A stretch of DNA of 57,366 nucleotides from Streptomyces olindensis (GCA_000696115.1 JJOH01000034.1:1-57366), one strand, 5' to 3'. Shown: positions 8,558 through 16,539, counted from the first letter of the stretch. Notes: generated by a model from the sequence alone, not told the origin. A program made the numbers and translations.

Positions 8558-9754
8558 ATGACCGCACCCGCCACCGTCGACGACCTGCACCCGTGGCAGC
8601 GGGAGCTGCGCGCCCAGTTCCCCATCGTCACCGGGCACCCCGAGCTGGCCTACCTGGACAGCGCGGCCACGGCACAGAAGCCGCGGGCCGTCCTGGACGC
8701 CGTGCAGACGTACCTCACCACGTCCAACGCCAACGCCTCGCGCGGCACGTACACCTGGGCCAACCGGACCACGGAACTGGTCGAGCGGACCCGAGAGCGC
8801 GTCGCGCGGTTCCTCGGGGACACCGAACCGGACCGCTCCGCCGTGCACTTCACCAGCGGCACGACCGAGGGGCTGCGCACGATCGCCCGCGACTGGCTGC
8901 CGGACTTCCTGCGGGACGGCGACGAGATCGTCGTGCCCGAGGCCGACCACCAGGCCAACATCGCGCCCTGGCTGGAGGCCCGGCGGCTGCTCGCCCGGCA
9001 GGGCGTGCACGTGCGGGTGGTGCCGATGCCGTACCAGAGCGGTTCCGGGGACTACGACCACCGGGCGCTGGCCGAACGGGCCGGGCCGCGCACGCGGTTC
9101 GTCGCCACCACCCATGTGCACCACGTGTACGGCGGCGACATGAACGTGCAACGGATCCGCCGGGCCGTGGGCCCGGACGCGGTGATCTGTCTGGACGCGG
9201 CCCAGAGCGTCGGCCATCTGCCGGTGTCCGTGGCCGAGTTGGACGTCGACTTCGTGGTCTTCTCCGGGCACAAGGCCCTCGCCCTGCCGGGGTCCGGGGC
9301 GGTGTGGGCCCGGCAGGAGCGGGGCCCCGCGTTCGCGCCCGGCGGGTGGAGCGGCACCCCGAACACCGTGGGCATCGCCTCCCTGGAGGCGGCCCTGGAC
9401 TGGCTGGACGCCGCCGGGGTCGAGCGCATCGAGCGCTGGACGGTCGCCCTCGCCTCGCGGCTCACCGACGGGCTGCGCCGGCTGGACGCCTACGAGGTCC
9501 TCGGCTGCCCGCTCAGCCTGGCCGCCGACACGGCCGTGCAGCGGCGCCAGGGCATCGTGACGCTGCGGCACCGCGCCATCGACTCGGGCGACCTGGGCTT
9601 CATCCTGTTCAGCCACGGTTTCATGGTCCGCTCCGACCACCACTGCCAGGGCGACGCGGGCGAGAAGACCGGTTCGGTGCGGGTGAGTCTGCACGTGTAC
9701 AACACCGTTGAGGAGATCGACCAGCTGCTGTCCGTTCTCGCGTCACTCACCTGA
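8558..9754 (+). CDS. SufS/Csd-like cysteine desulfurase (class V aminotransferase fold)
   Basis: 398 residues, ATG 8558, 5 bp after the preceding stop. PLP Lys239 lies in VFSGHKALALPGSG. The persulfide Cys is Cys363 in VRSDHHCQGD, followed by VRVSLHVYNTVEEID, the standard SufS C-terminal signature. Length is normal for group II desulfurases. No SufBCD or other Fe-S assembly genes are nearby, so it probably serves the rhodanese fusion upstream as a dedicated sulfur donor and not general Fe-S assembly. Family assignment is firm; pathway role is inferred from operon position. Confidence 0.88.
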   Translation: MTAPATVDDLHPWQRELRAQFPIVTGHPELAYLDSAATAQKPRAVLDAVQTYLTTSNANASRGTYTWANRTTELVERTRERVARFLGDTEPDRSAVHFTSGTTEGLRTIARDWLPDFLRDGDEIVVPEADHQANIAPWLEARRLLARQGVHVRVVPMPYQSGSGDYDHRALAERAGPRTRFVATTHVHHVYGGDMNVQRIRRAVGPDAVICLDAAQSVGHLPVSVAELDVDFVVFSGHKALALPGSGAVWARQERGPAFAPGGWSGTPNTVGIASLEAALDWLDAAGVERIERWTVALASRLTDGLRRLDAYEVLGCPLSLAADTAVQRRQGIVTLRHRAIDSGDLGFILFSHGFMVRSDHHCQGDAGEKTGSVRVSLHVYNTVEEIDQLLSVLASLT

Positions 9755-9773
9755 CTCCCCCCGCTAGGCGTAA

Positions 9774-9788
9774 TGAGAACCGTTTCCA
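9774..9788. promoter_or_regulatory. Zur-like 15-bp palindrome, methyltransferase promoter
   Basis: TGAGAACCGTTTCCA is a near-perfect 7-1-7 palindrome of the Fur-family type. It closely matches the reverse complement of the box at 11087-11101. A -10-like TAGGCT follows at 9793-9798. This suggests zinc control of the methyltransferase gene. The site also contains the ATG at 9773, which argues against that start codon. Confidence 0.5.
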
Positions 9789-9844
9789 CCTGTAGGCTCG
9801 GACGGGCAGGAGTCAGGTGCGAGACGGCGAGGTGGCGCGACCGG

Positions 9845-10609
9845 ATGGGGCTGAGTCTGGCGACGGCGGAGCGATGGGTGGAGCGCTGGGAGCTCCAGCA
9901 GCAGCGGTACGCAGTCGACCGCGAGGAGCGGTTCACGGTGATCGCCGATGTCGTCGAACACGTCACGGCGGGGCGCGGAGCCCGGCCGCTCGTCGTCGAT
10001 CTGGGCTGCGGGCCCGGCTCGCTCGCGGCCCGGCTGGTCAGGCGGCTGCCGGAGGCGGAGATCGTGGCCGTGGACCGGGACCCCCTCCTGCTGGAGCTGG
10101 GCCGGACCCACCACCCGGACGCGGCCCGTTACGTGGACGCGGAGATCGGCGCACCGGGCTGGACCGGGACGCTGGGCCTGGACCGGCCGCTGGACGCGGC
10201 CGTCTCCACGACGGCCCTGCACTACCTCGACCGCGACACCCTGCTGCGCACCTACCGGCAGCTCGCCGCGCTGCTGCGGCCCGGCGGTGTCCTCGTCAAC
10301 GGCGACCACCTCCCGCAGGACGAGACGGGCCCAGCCGCGATCGCCGCCCACGTGGGGCAGTGCCGGGCCGACCGGCAGCGGGCGTTCGCCCATGAGGACT
10401 GGGGGTCCTGGTGGGCCGCGGTCGCCGACGACCCGGAACTGGCCGACCTCCTCGCCGAGCGCCGTGACCGCGAGGCCTCCCCGGACACCGGCAGCCCGGC
10501 CGAACTCCCCCTCTCCGCGCATCTGGACCTGCTCCGGCAGGCGGGCTTCCGCACGGCGGGCCCGGTCTGGCAGTACGGGGACAGCTGCGTCGTCGTGGCG
10601 GTCCGCTAG
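9845..10609 (+). CDS. Class I SAM-dependent methyltransferase
   Basis: 254 residues from ATG 9845, which has GAGGTGG about 9 nt upstream. An in-frame ATG at 9773 lies inside the Zur-like box and lacks a ribosome site, so I reject it. SAM motif I is LVVDLGCGPGSLAARL, with the acidic end of strand 2 in EIVAVDRDP and motif post-II STTALHYL. It resembles the UbiE/Coq5-like small-molecule group. Substrate unknown. It may continue the chemistry of the PLP operon or make a metal-binding molecule, since its promoter carries a zinc-type box. It ends about 150 bp before the His-rich gene. Confidence 0.85.
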   Translation: MGLSLATAERWVERWELQQQRYAVDREERFTVIADVVEHVTAGRGARPLVVDLGCGPGSLAARLVRRLPEAEIVAVDRDPLLLELGRTHHPDAARYVDAEIGAPGWTGTLGLDRPLDAAVSTTALHYLDRDTLLRTYRQLAALLRPGGVLVNGDHLPQDETGPAAIAAHVGQCRADRQRAFAHEDWGSWWAAVADDPELADLLAERRDREASPDTGSPAELPLSAHLDLLRQAGFRTAGPVWQYGDSCVVVAVR

Positions 10610-10684
10610 CGCGGCGTTCACCCGTGCGCCCCCGCCGGATGGCGGGGCGCGCCGGAGCCCCGGACAATACATGCAGGAATCACT

Positions 10685-10702
10685 ATATGTTAATGTCGCC
10701 AT
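10685..10702. promoter_or_regulatory. Putative ArsR operator/promoter of His-rich gene
   Basis: ATATGTTAATGTCGCCAT matches the element over the arsR promoter (11101-11118) at 14 of 18 positions, with ATATG.TAATGT shared. TAATGT is a fair -10 hexamer. Presence before both genes suggests that the neighbouring ArsR repressor controls both. Confidence 0.55.
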
Positions 10703-10757
10703 GCACTCCCCGGCCGAAGGGCCGCTGGACGTCACGAGCACACGCAAGGAGCCCCAC

Positions 10758-11057
10758 ATGACCACCGCCGAGCACCTCACCCACCAGGACCACGCGCACG
10801 CCCACGGCGACGACTGCGGCCACGTCGCCTTCACCCACGGCGACCACACCGACTACGCCCACGACGGCCACATCCACCGGATGCACGAGGACCACGTCGA
10901 CGAGTGCGCGAACGGCGGCCACACGGTGCACCAGAACCACGACCACCAGCACGGCGACGACTGCGGCCACCTGGCCGTCCGGCACGGCGACCACACCGAC
11001 TACGTCCACGACGGCCACCGGCACGCCGCCCACGAGGGACACTGGGACGACCACTGA
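10758..11057 (+). CDS. Duplicated histidine-rich metal-binding protein
   Basis: 99 residues, 27 of them His, plus many Asp/Glu and three Cys (20, 50, 69). ATG 10758 follows AAGGAG. Two copies of a roughly 36-residue unit are visible (about 14-49 and 63-98), sharing HGDDCGH, HGDHTDY.HDGH and a final H-rich stretch, so the gene arose by internal duplication. There is no signal peptide, hence it is cytoplasmic. It most likely binds zinc or nickel as a buffer, store or chaperone. The next gene is a zinc-type ArsR repressor and a nickel transporter faces it. The same operator-like element stands before both genes. Confidence 0.85.
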   Translation: MTTAEHLTHQDHAHAHGDDCGHVAFTHGDHTDYAHDGHIHRMHEDHVDECANGGHTVHQNHDHQHGDDCGHLAVRHGDHTDYVHDGHRHAAHEGHWDDH

Positions 11058-11086
11058 CGGGTTCGCCGCACAACGGCGAACCGAGG

Positions 11087-11101
11087 TGGAAACCGTTGTC
11101 A
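11087..11101. promoter_or_regulatory. Zur-like 15-bp palindrome, arsR promoter
   Basis: TGGAAACCGTTGTCA. Its reverse complement TGACAACGGTTTCCA is very close to the box at 9774-9788. It overlaps the left arm of the ArsR inverted repeat, so a Fur-family protein and the ArsR protein could compete here. Confidence 0.5.
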
Positions 11102-11126
11102 TATGCTAATGTGCGCATATGACAAC
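11095..11126. promoter_or_regulatory. ArsR operator: 12-8-12 perfect inverted repeat
   Basis: Arms GTTGTCATATGC and GCATATGACAAC are perfect complements over 12 bp, with an 8-bp centre TAATGTGC. The right arm contains the arsR start codon at 11119. A -10-like TAATGT at 11107-11112 would place transcription start on or near that ATG, so the message may be leaderless. This geometry fits autoregulation by an SmtB/CzrA-type repressor. Confidence 0.72.
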
Positions 11127-11430
11127 GACGCCCTCTCCCCCGACGGACGACCCGGACCGGACGCTGCAGGCGGCCAGCGAGCTGCTGCGCGCCCTGGCCT
11201 CGCCCGTACGGCTGGGCATCGTGCGCGAGTTGTCCGCCGGGGGAAGGTACGTCCACGAACTGGTGACGGCCCTGGGCGTGAGCCAGCCCCTCGTCTCCCA
11301 GCACCTGAGGGTGCTGCGCACCTCCCGGATCGTCACCGCGCGGCGTCAGGCCCGTGAGACGCGGTACACCCTCACCGACGACCATGTGGCGCACATCGTG
11401 CTGGACGCCATCCGGCACGCCCAGGAGTAG
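11119..11430 (+). CDS. ArsR/SmtB-family metal-sensing repressor (alpha-5 zinc type)
   Basis: 103 residues. Winged helix with recognition helix VSQPLVSQHLRVLR. The C-terminal helix carries the alpha-5 metal ligands in exact SmtB/CzrA spacing: D87, H89, H100, E103 (D.H..........H..E). There is no Cys pair in helix 3 and none at the N-terminus, so As/Cd-type thiolate sensing is unlikely. It should release DNA on binding zinc, or possibly another divalent ion. It is surrounded by its own perfect inverted repeat, follows the His-rich gene, and converges with nikE with a 6-bp gap. Confidence 0.9.
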   Translation: MTTTPSPPTDDPDRTLQAASELLRALASPVRLGIVRELSAGGRYVHELVTALGVSQPLVSQHLRVLRTSRIVTARRQARETRYTLTDDHVAHIVLDAIRHAQE

Positions 11431-11436
11431 CCCGTC

Positions 11437-12090
11437 TCAGGACAGGCCGTCCCAGTGGACGACGCGGTCGCACCAGCGCTCGAGCAGCGTGCGGTCGTGG
11501 CCGACGGCCAGCAGGGCGGCGCCGGTCGCGGCACGGTAGTCCTCGACGGCCGCCACGAGAGCCGCGGCCGTCGAGGCGTCGAGCATGGCGGTCATCTCGT
11601 CGCACACCAGCATGCGGGGGCGCAGCACCAGGGCGCGGGCGAGGCAGGCGCGTTGCAGCTGGCCGTCGCTGACCTCGTGCGGCCGCCTGGTCAGCAGGTC
11701 CGGGGTGAGGCCGACCGCGGGGGCCAGCTCGGCGACCCGGTCCGGGGCGTCCTCGCCGCGGCCGGTGGCGCGCAGCGGCTCGGCGATCAGGTCGGAGAGC
11801 GGCAGCCGGGGGTCCGCCGAGAGTCTGGCCTGCTGGAAGACGACCCCGAAGGCGGTGCGCTGGTCGCGCGGGGCGCGGTGGCGCCAGTGCCGTACGGGCG
11901 CGCCGTCGAGGAGCAGGGTGCCGGAGTCGGGCCGGTGCAGCAGCGCGGCGACGCGGGCCAGGGTGGACTTGCCGCAGCCGCTCGGGCCGAGCAGGCCGAC
12001 GGACTCGCCCGCCGCCACGGTCAGGGAGACGCCCCGGACGACCGGGGCGTCTCTGGTGTATCCGGCGGTGATGGAGCGCAGTTCAAGCAC
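11437..12090 (-). CDS. nikE: Nickel/peptide-type ABC transporter ATPase (second subunit)
   Basis: 217 residues. Walker A GPSGCGKST (about 35-43), signature VSDGQLQRA in place of LSGGQ, Walker B MLVCDEMTAMLD, switch His in LLAVGHDRTL. It is shorter than full OppF/NikE proteins because the C-terminal extension is missing. Last gene of the five-gene transporter operon, overlapping nikD by 8 bp. The nik name rests on gene order, the NikB/C-type permeases and the Nur box before the first gene; peptide or metallophore import is the alternative. The Met in DEM and the S-D-G signature are unusual but such variants occur in this subunit. Confidence 0.82.
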   Translation of the reverse strand: MLELRSITAGYTRDAPVVRGVSLTVAAGESVGLLGPSGCGKSTLARVAALLHRPDSGTLLLDGAPVRHWRHRAPRDQRTAFGVVFQQARLSADPRLPLSDLIAEPLRATGRGEDAPDRVAELAPAVGLTPDLLTRRPHEVSDGQLQRACLARALVLRPRMLVCDEMTAMLDASTAAALVAAVEDYRAATGAALLAVGHDRTLLERWCDRVVHWDGLS

Positions 12091-13075
12091 GGACGTCCTC
12101 CGGCACGTGCGGGTGGTGGCAGGCGACCGTGCCGGGCGGCGGCTGGGTGGCGCAGGCGTCGGTGACCCGGTCGCAGCGGGCGGCGAAGGCGCAGCCGTCG
12201 GGGAGGTCGCCGAGTTCGGGCGGCATGCCGGGGATCGGGGTGAAGGCGCGGTCGGGGAGGGCCTGGAGCAGGCCGCGGCCGTAGGGGTGGCGGGGGCCGG
12301 GGTCGCCGAAGAAGGCCGTGGCGTCGGCGAGTTCGACGATCCGGCCCGCGTACATGACCGCGATCCGGTCGGCGATGCGTGCGGCGGCGGCCAGGTCGTG
12401 GGTGATCATCAGCAGGGCCCGCCCGCCGGGGTGCGCCGTGCTCGGTTCGTCGACGTGCCGCCGGAGTTCGTCGACCGTACGGTCCACCAGGTCGCGGTCG
12501 AGTCCGGTCGTCGGCTCGTCGGCGAGCAGCAGGGGTGCGTCGCCGACCAGGGCGAGGGCGGTGGCCGCGCGCTGGGCGAGGCCTCCGGACAGCTCGTGGG
12601 GGTGGCGGTCGAGGTGGTCCGCGGGGAACGCGGCCCGTGCGGCGGCGGCCTCGGCGGCGGTGCGCAGGGCGGCGCGTGACCGGGTCGCCGTCAGCGCGGC
12701 GACGGTCTCCTCCAGTTGGGAGCGGACGGTGCGCACGGGCGTGAGGTGGGCGGCGGGGCTCTGCGGCACGAGTCCGACGAGCCGACCCCGCACGGTGCGG
12801 GCGAGGGTCCGCTCGTCGGCGGCGAGCAGGTCCAGGTCGCCGAGCAGGGCCGAGCCGGCGGTCTGCGCGTTGCCGGGGAGCAGCCCGAGCAGGGCGGAGG
12901 CCAGCACGGACTTGCCGCAGCCGCTCTCCCCGATCAGCGCCAGGCACTCCCCGGCCGCCACGTCGAACCGGGCACCGGTGACGGCTGCGACCCGCCGCCC
13001 GCCGGGCATGAGGAAGCGCACGGACAGGCCGCGCACGGACAGCACGGGGGGCAGGTGATCCATGCCGGCGCTCAC
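12083..13075 (-). CDS. nikD: Nickel/peptide-type ABC transporter ATPase (first subunit)
   Basis: 330 residues from GTG 13075 (GTGA overlap with nikC); ATG 13063 is also possible. Walker A GESGCGKS, signature LSGGLAQRA, Walker B LLLADEPTTGLD, and the oligopeptide/nickel C-terminal domain with its Cys-containing loop (CAFAARC...AC...P..VACHHP). That loop in Opp/Nik ATPases may bind a metal or an Fe-S centre. It powers import through the nikB/nikC permeases. Overlaps nikE by 8 bp. Confidence 0.85.
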   Translation of the reverse strand: MSAGMDHLPPVLSVRGLSVRFLMPGGRRVAAVTGARFDVAAGECLALIGESGCGKSVLASALLGLLPGNAQTAGSALLGDLDLLAADERTLARTVRGRLVGLVPQSPAAHLTPVRTVRSQLEETVAALTATRSRAALRTAAEAAAARAAFPADHLDRHPHELSGGLAQRAATALALVGDAPLLLADEPTTGLDRDLVDRTVDELRRHVDEPSTAHPGGRALLMITHDLAAAARIADRIAVMYAGRIVELADATAFFGDPGPRHPYGRGLLQALPDRAFTPIPGMPPELGDLPDGCAFAARCDRVTDACATQPPPGTVACHHPHVPEDVRA

Positions 13076-13971
13076 AGCATCAGCTCCGATCGGTGACGGG
13101 GGTTGATCCGCTCCCGCCAGGCACCGGCGAGACCGGCGAGGGCGAGGGTCGGGACGATGAGGAACAGCCCCGGGAAGAGGGTCGGCCACCACTGGCCGGC
13201 GAGCAGCGAGCCGCGGGCGCTCTGGACCAGAGTGCCGAGGCTCGCGGTGTGTGTCGGCAGCCCGAGACCGAGGAAGGACAACGCCGACTCGTGCCACATG
13301 GCGTGCGGCACCATCAGGACGGCCGCGAGGGCCGCCTGGGGAAGCACGGCGGGCAGCAGGTGCCGTACGGCCACCCGCCACCGGGACGCCCCGCCGGACA
13401 CGGCGGCGTCGACGTAGGGCCGCGACCGCAGCGACAGCACCTCGGCGCGGACGATCCGCGCGGTGGACAGCCAGTGGGTGAGCGCCACGGAGATCACCAC
13501 GGGCCACACCCCGGGCCGGAACATGGCGACGATGAAGATGCCGAGCAGCAGGTGCGGCACGGACGAGAACGTGTCGACCACCCGCATCAGTGCCCGGTCG
13601 GCCCAGCCTCCCAGGGCGCCGGCCGCCGCGCCCACGGCCGTGCCGACCACGGTCGCCGCCAGCGCCGCCGCCACCCCGACGAGCAGCGAGACGCGCAGTC
13701 CGTAGACACAGCGCAGCAGCAGGTCGCGGCCGACGTCGTCGGTGCCGAAGGGATGTGCCCAGGAGGGCGGTTCCAGCTTGGCCGCGAGGTCGACGGCCTG
13801 CTGGTCGAGCTGGACCAGCGGTGGTACGAGCAGCACGGCCAGCACGGTCGCGGCCACCAGCGCGGCGGAGGTGCGCACGCGCAGGGCGCGGGTGGAGCGG
13901 CGCCTCGGCCCGTGCGACCGCCACGCGCTCTCGGCCGGGGCGCCGGCGGGCGCCGGTGCGTCACATGTCAC
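13072..13971 (-). CDS. nikC: Nickel/peptide-type ABC permease (second)
   Basis: 299 residues, about six membrane helices. The DppC/NikC signature is present: PFGTDDVGRDLLLRCVYGLRVSLLVG near the N-terminus and the EAA loop EVLSLRSRPYVDAAVSGGASRWRV before the last helices, ending in the SALSFLGLGLP motif. The N-terminal 25 residues are basic and cytoplasmic. It overlaps nikB by 11 bp and nikD by 4 bp, so all are made together. Confidence 0.88.
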   Translation of the reverse strand: MTCDAPAPAGAPAESAWRSHGPRRRSTRALRVRTSAALVAATVLAVLLVPPLVQLDQQAVDLAAKLEPPSWAHPFGTDDVGRDLLLRCVYGLRVSLLVGVAAALAATVVGTAVGAAAGALGGWADRALMRVVDTFSSVPHLLLGIFIVAMFRPGVWPVVISVALTHWLSTARIVRAEVLSLRSRPYVDAAVSGGASRWRVAVRHLLPAVLPQAALAAVLMVPHAMWHESALSFLGLGLPTHTASLGTLVQSARGSLLAGQWWPTLFPGLFLIVPTLALAGLAGAWRERINPRHRSELML

Positions 13972-14953
13972 TGAGCTTCACCCTCGGGTCGAACAGTCCG
14001 TAGAGCAGGTCGGCGAGCAGGTTGCCGGCGAGGACGGCGGCGGTGGCCAGCGTCGTCAGGGCGGCGAGCAGCGGGAAGTCGACGGCGGTGGCCGCCTCGA
14101 CGGTGGCCGCGGCGATGCCCGGCCAGCTGAAGACGCTCTCCACCAGCAGCGCCCCCGTGATGAGTTCGGGCACGCGGGAGCCGATGAGCGTGAGCACCGG
14201 CAGCAGTCCGGAGCGCAGGGCGTGCCCCAGCAGGACGGTGCGTTCGCTCAGACCGCGCGCACGGGCCCCGCGGACGGGGTCCTCGGCGAGGGCGTCGCCC
14301 ACGCCTTGGCGGACGTACAGCGTGAACCACGGCAGCTGGGAGACCGCCAGGACCCCGGCGGGCAGCACGAGGTGGCTGGTGACCTGCCCGAACGTGACGT
14401 GTTCGCTGCCGGTGTCGGTGAGGCCGCCGGCCGGCAGGACGTCCCACTGGAGGGCGAACAGCCAGACGGCGAGCAGCGCGATCCAGAAGACCGGGGCCGC
14501 CTCCAGGGTGTAGGCGAGGGAGGTGACGGCCCGGTCGACGGCCGAGCCGGGGCGGCGGGCGGCGAGCACGCCGAGCAGCGTGCCCAGCAGCACGGCGACG
14601 GCGAAGGCGACCGCGCACAGCAGCGCGGACCACACGAGCCGTTCGCCGATCACCTGCGCGACCGGCTGCCGCAGCACGCTGGAGTGGCCGAGGTCGCCGG
14701 TGAGCGCGGAGGTCAGCCAGTCCCACCAGCGGACGGCGAACGGCCGGTCCACGCCGAGGTTCTCGCGCAGCCGGTCCAGGGTCTCCTGGTCGGCGCCGAG
14801 CGCGGCGGTGCCGGCGTAGGCCTTGACGGGGTCGAAGGGGGAGGCGGCGGCGATGGCGAACACGCCGAAGGTGACGACGAGCAGGACGGGCACGGCGAAC
14901 AGGGCCCGCCGCCCCGCCAGCCGTGCCATCGCTCCCCAGGGCGGGCGGGTCAC
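13961..14953 (-). CDS. nikB: Nickel/peptide-type ABC permease (first)
   Basis: 330 residues from GTG 14953, which overlaps the nikA stop by GTGA; ATG 14929 is an alternative. A first helix is followed by a periplasmic region and the DppB/NikB pattern ENLGVDRPFAVRWWDWL, then GDLGHSSV, and the EAA loop YVRQGVGDALAEDPVRGARARGLSE. The C-terminal helix block ends LLADLLYGLFDPRVKL, typical of this permease. Forms the channel with nikC. Confidence 0.88.
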   Translation of the reverse strand: MTRPPWGAMARLAGRRALFAVPVLLVVTFGVFAIAAASPFDPVKAYAGTAALGADQETLDRLRENLGVDRPFAVRWWDWLTSALTGDLGHSSVLRQPVAQVIGERLVWSALLCAVAFAVAVLLGTLLGVLAARRPGSAVDRAVTSLAYTLEAAPVFWIALLAVWLFALQWDVLPAGGLTDTGSEHVTFGQVTSHLVLPAGVLAVSQLPWFTLYVRQGVGDALAEDPVRGARARGLSERTVLLGHALRSGLLPVLTLIGSRVPELITGALLVESVFSWPGIAAATVEAATAVDFPLLAALTTLATAAVLAGNLLADLLYGLFDPRVKLSDM

Positions 14954-16539
14954 TTCTTGAGCTGCCAGTCCTCGATGTTCCACCAGGGGCCGCTGGCGAA
15001 GCCGTGCTCGTGCGGCTCCAGCTGGGTGGTCAGGCCGTCCCAGCGGTCGGCCAGCACGTAGAGGTGGTCGATGTGGGTGAGGAAGGTGTAGCCGGGGTTC
15101 TTCACCAGGGCGCGCTGCACCGTGTCGTAGGCGGCCTTGCGGGCGGCCGTGTCCTGGCTGCGGCGGCCCTCGTCGAGGGCGCGGTCGACGGCCGGGTCGG
15201 CGTAGCGGGCCATGTTGTTGAAGCCGTCGCCGGCGAGGGAGGAGTGCAGCAGGGTGTAGAGGCCGAAGTCGGGGTCGCCGGTGCTGCCGAAGCCGGCGAG
15301 GACGGCGGTGTCCTTCATGCGCGGCTCGATGACCTCCCAGGTGGCGCTCTCCACCTTCACCTCGATGCCGGCCTTCTTGACGTCGGAGGCGTAGGCGAGG
15401 GCGTGGTCCTGGCGGACCTTGTCACCGGAGGGGTAGAGGAGGCTGAAGGAGGCGCGCTGTCCGTCCTTGGCGCGGATGCCGTCCTTGCCGGGCTTCCAGC
15501 CGGCCTCGTCCAGGATCCTGCCGGCCTCGGCGAGGTCCTTGCCGCGTTCGATGCCCCTCGTGAAGGCCGGGTCGTCGACGGGCAGCGGCCCGTAGGCCGG
15601 GCGGCCCGCGCCGTCGAGGATCTTGTCGACCATGGCTTCGCGGTCCACGGCGGCGTCCAGTGCCCGGCGGACGGCGCGGTCGCCGGTGACCTGGTGCGCG
15701 GTGGGGAGGGTGACGGCCCGGAAGTCGTAGGACCGGGCCTCGTGGGTGCGCTTGGCGTCGTCGCGCCGGAACGTGGCGGCGAGGTTGGGCGGCAGGACCG
15801 CGCCGTCGAGGTCGCCGGAGCGCAGCCGGGTCGCGCGGACGTCGTCGTCGGCGATGACCGCCATGGTGAAGGCCTTCACCTTCGGCTCGCCGCCCCAGTA
15901 CCGGGGGTTGGCCTTGAAGGTGAGCTTCTCGCCCTTGCTCCAGCCGCTGAGGACGTACGGCCCGGTGCCGACCGGCTTGGTGTTGAAGGAGCCGGTGTTG
16001 GGGTCCTGCTCGGCCGCGACGTGCTCGGGGACGATGGGCAGGACCGTGCGGGCGGCGAAGGGGGCGTAGGGGTACTTGAGGGTGAAGACGACCTTGTCGT
16101 CGCCGCTCGCCCGGACCTCCTTCACGGCGTCCAGCTCGCTCTTGAAGGTGTTGTTGGTCTTCGGGTCGAGCACGGTCCGGTACGTGTAGACGACGTCGGC
16201 GGCCGTGAGGGGCTCGCCGTCGCTGAACTCGACGCCGTCGCGCAGGGTGTAGGTGTACGTGCGGCCGCCGTCGGTGATCTCGGGCAGCGCGGCCGCCAGC
16301 GCCGGCTTCAGCTTCAGGTCGGCCTCGCGGGCGAGCAGCCCGTCGAAGATCTTGGAGTTGCCGTCCTTGCCGTAGCCGAGCAGCGGGCTGAGGGTGTCGG
16401 GCTCGGAGGCCACCCCGATCACCACGGAGGCGGCGGACTTGGCGTCGCCCGACCCGCCGCTGCCGGGAGCGGAGCAGGCGGTGACCGCCGCGGCCAGCGC
16501 CGCCGTGGCGGCGGCCCCTCGTATCCGACGGGTCGACAT
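14950..16539 (-). CDS. nikA: Nickel/peptide-type ABC substrate-binding lipoprotein
   Basis: 529 residues. Lipoprotein signal MSTRRIRGAAATAALAAAVTAC with lipidated Cys22, then a Gly/Ser linker and an SBP family 5 fold: VIGVASEPDTLSPLL, DGLLAREADLKLKPALA, LRDGVEFSDGEPLTAADVVYTY. First gene of the transporter operon, with a 17-bp Nur box 35 bp upstream. In Streptomyces coelicolor the Nur-controlled nikABCDE has this same order. It probably captures nickel, free or as a chelate. Family 5 also includes peptide binders, so the nickel call depends mainly on the Nur box. Confidence 0.87.
   Translation of the reverse strand: MSTRRIRGAAATAALAAAVTACSAPGSGGSGDAKSAASVVIGVASEPDTLSPLLGYGKDGNSKIFDGLLAREADLKLKPALAAALPEITDGGRTYTYTLRDGVEFSDGEPLTAADVVYTYRTVLDPKTNNTFKSELDAVKEVRASGDDKVVFTLKYPYAPFAARTVLPIVPEHVAAEQDPNTGSFNTKPVGTGPYVLSGWSKGEKLTFKANPRYWGGEPKVKAFTMAVIADDDVRATRLRSGDLDGAVLPPNLAATFRRDDAKRTHEARSYDFRAVTLPTAHQVTGDRAVRRALDAAVDREAMVDKILDGAGRPAYGPLPVDDPAFTRGIERGKDLAEAGRILDEAGWKPGKDGIRAKDGQRASFSLLYPSGDKVRQDHALAYASDVKKAGIEVKVESATWEVIEPRMKDTAVLAGFGSTGDPDFGLYTLLHSSLAGDGFNNMARYADPAVDRALDEGRRSQDTAARKAAYDTVQRALVKNPGYTFLTHIDHLYVLADRWDGLTTQLEPHEHGFASGPWWNIEDWQLKK

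Noticed and set aside
8558..9754. Housekeeping SufS for Fe-S cluster assembly
   Set aside because: No sufBCD, sufU or regulator next to it. The gene is coupled to PLP/rhodanese enzymes, so a dedicated role is likelier.
9773..9844. Longer methyltransferase start at ATG 9773
   Set aside because: It lies within the Zur-like box, has no ribosome site, and the extra residues do not look like part of the fold.
12083..13924. 613-residue fusion of permease-like sequence with the ATPase NikD
   Set aside because: The upstream part is an out-of-frame shadow of nikC. The ATPase starts at GTG 13075 or ATG 13063.
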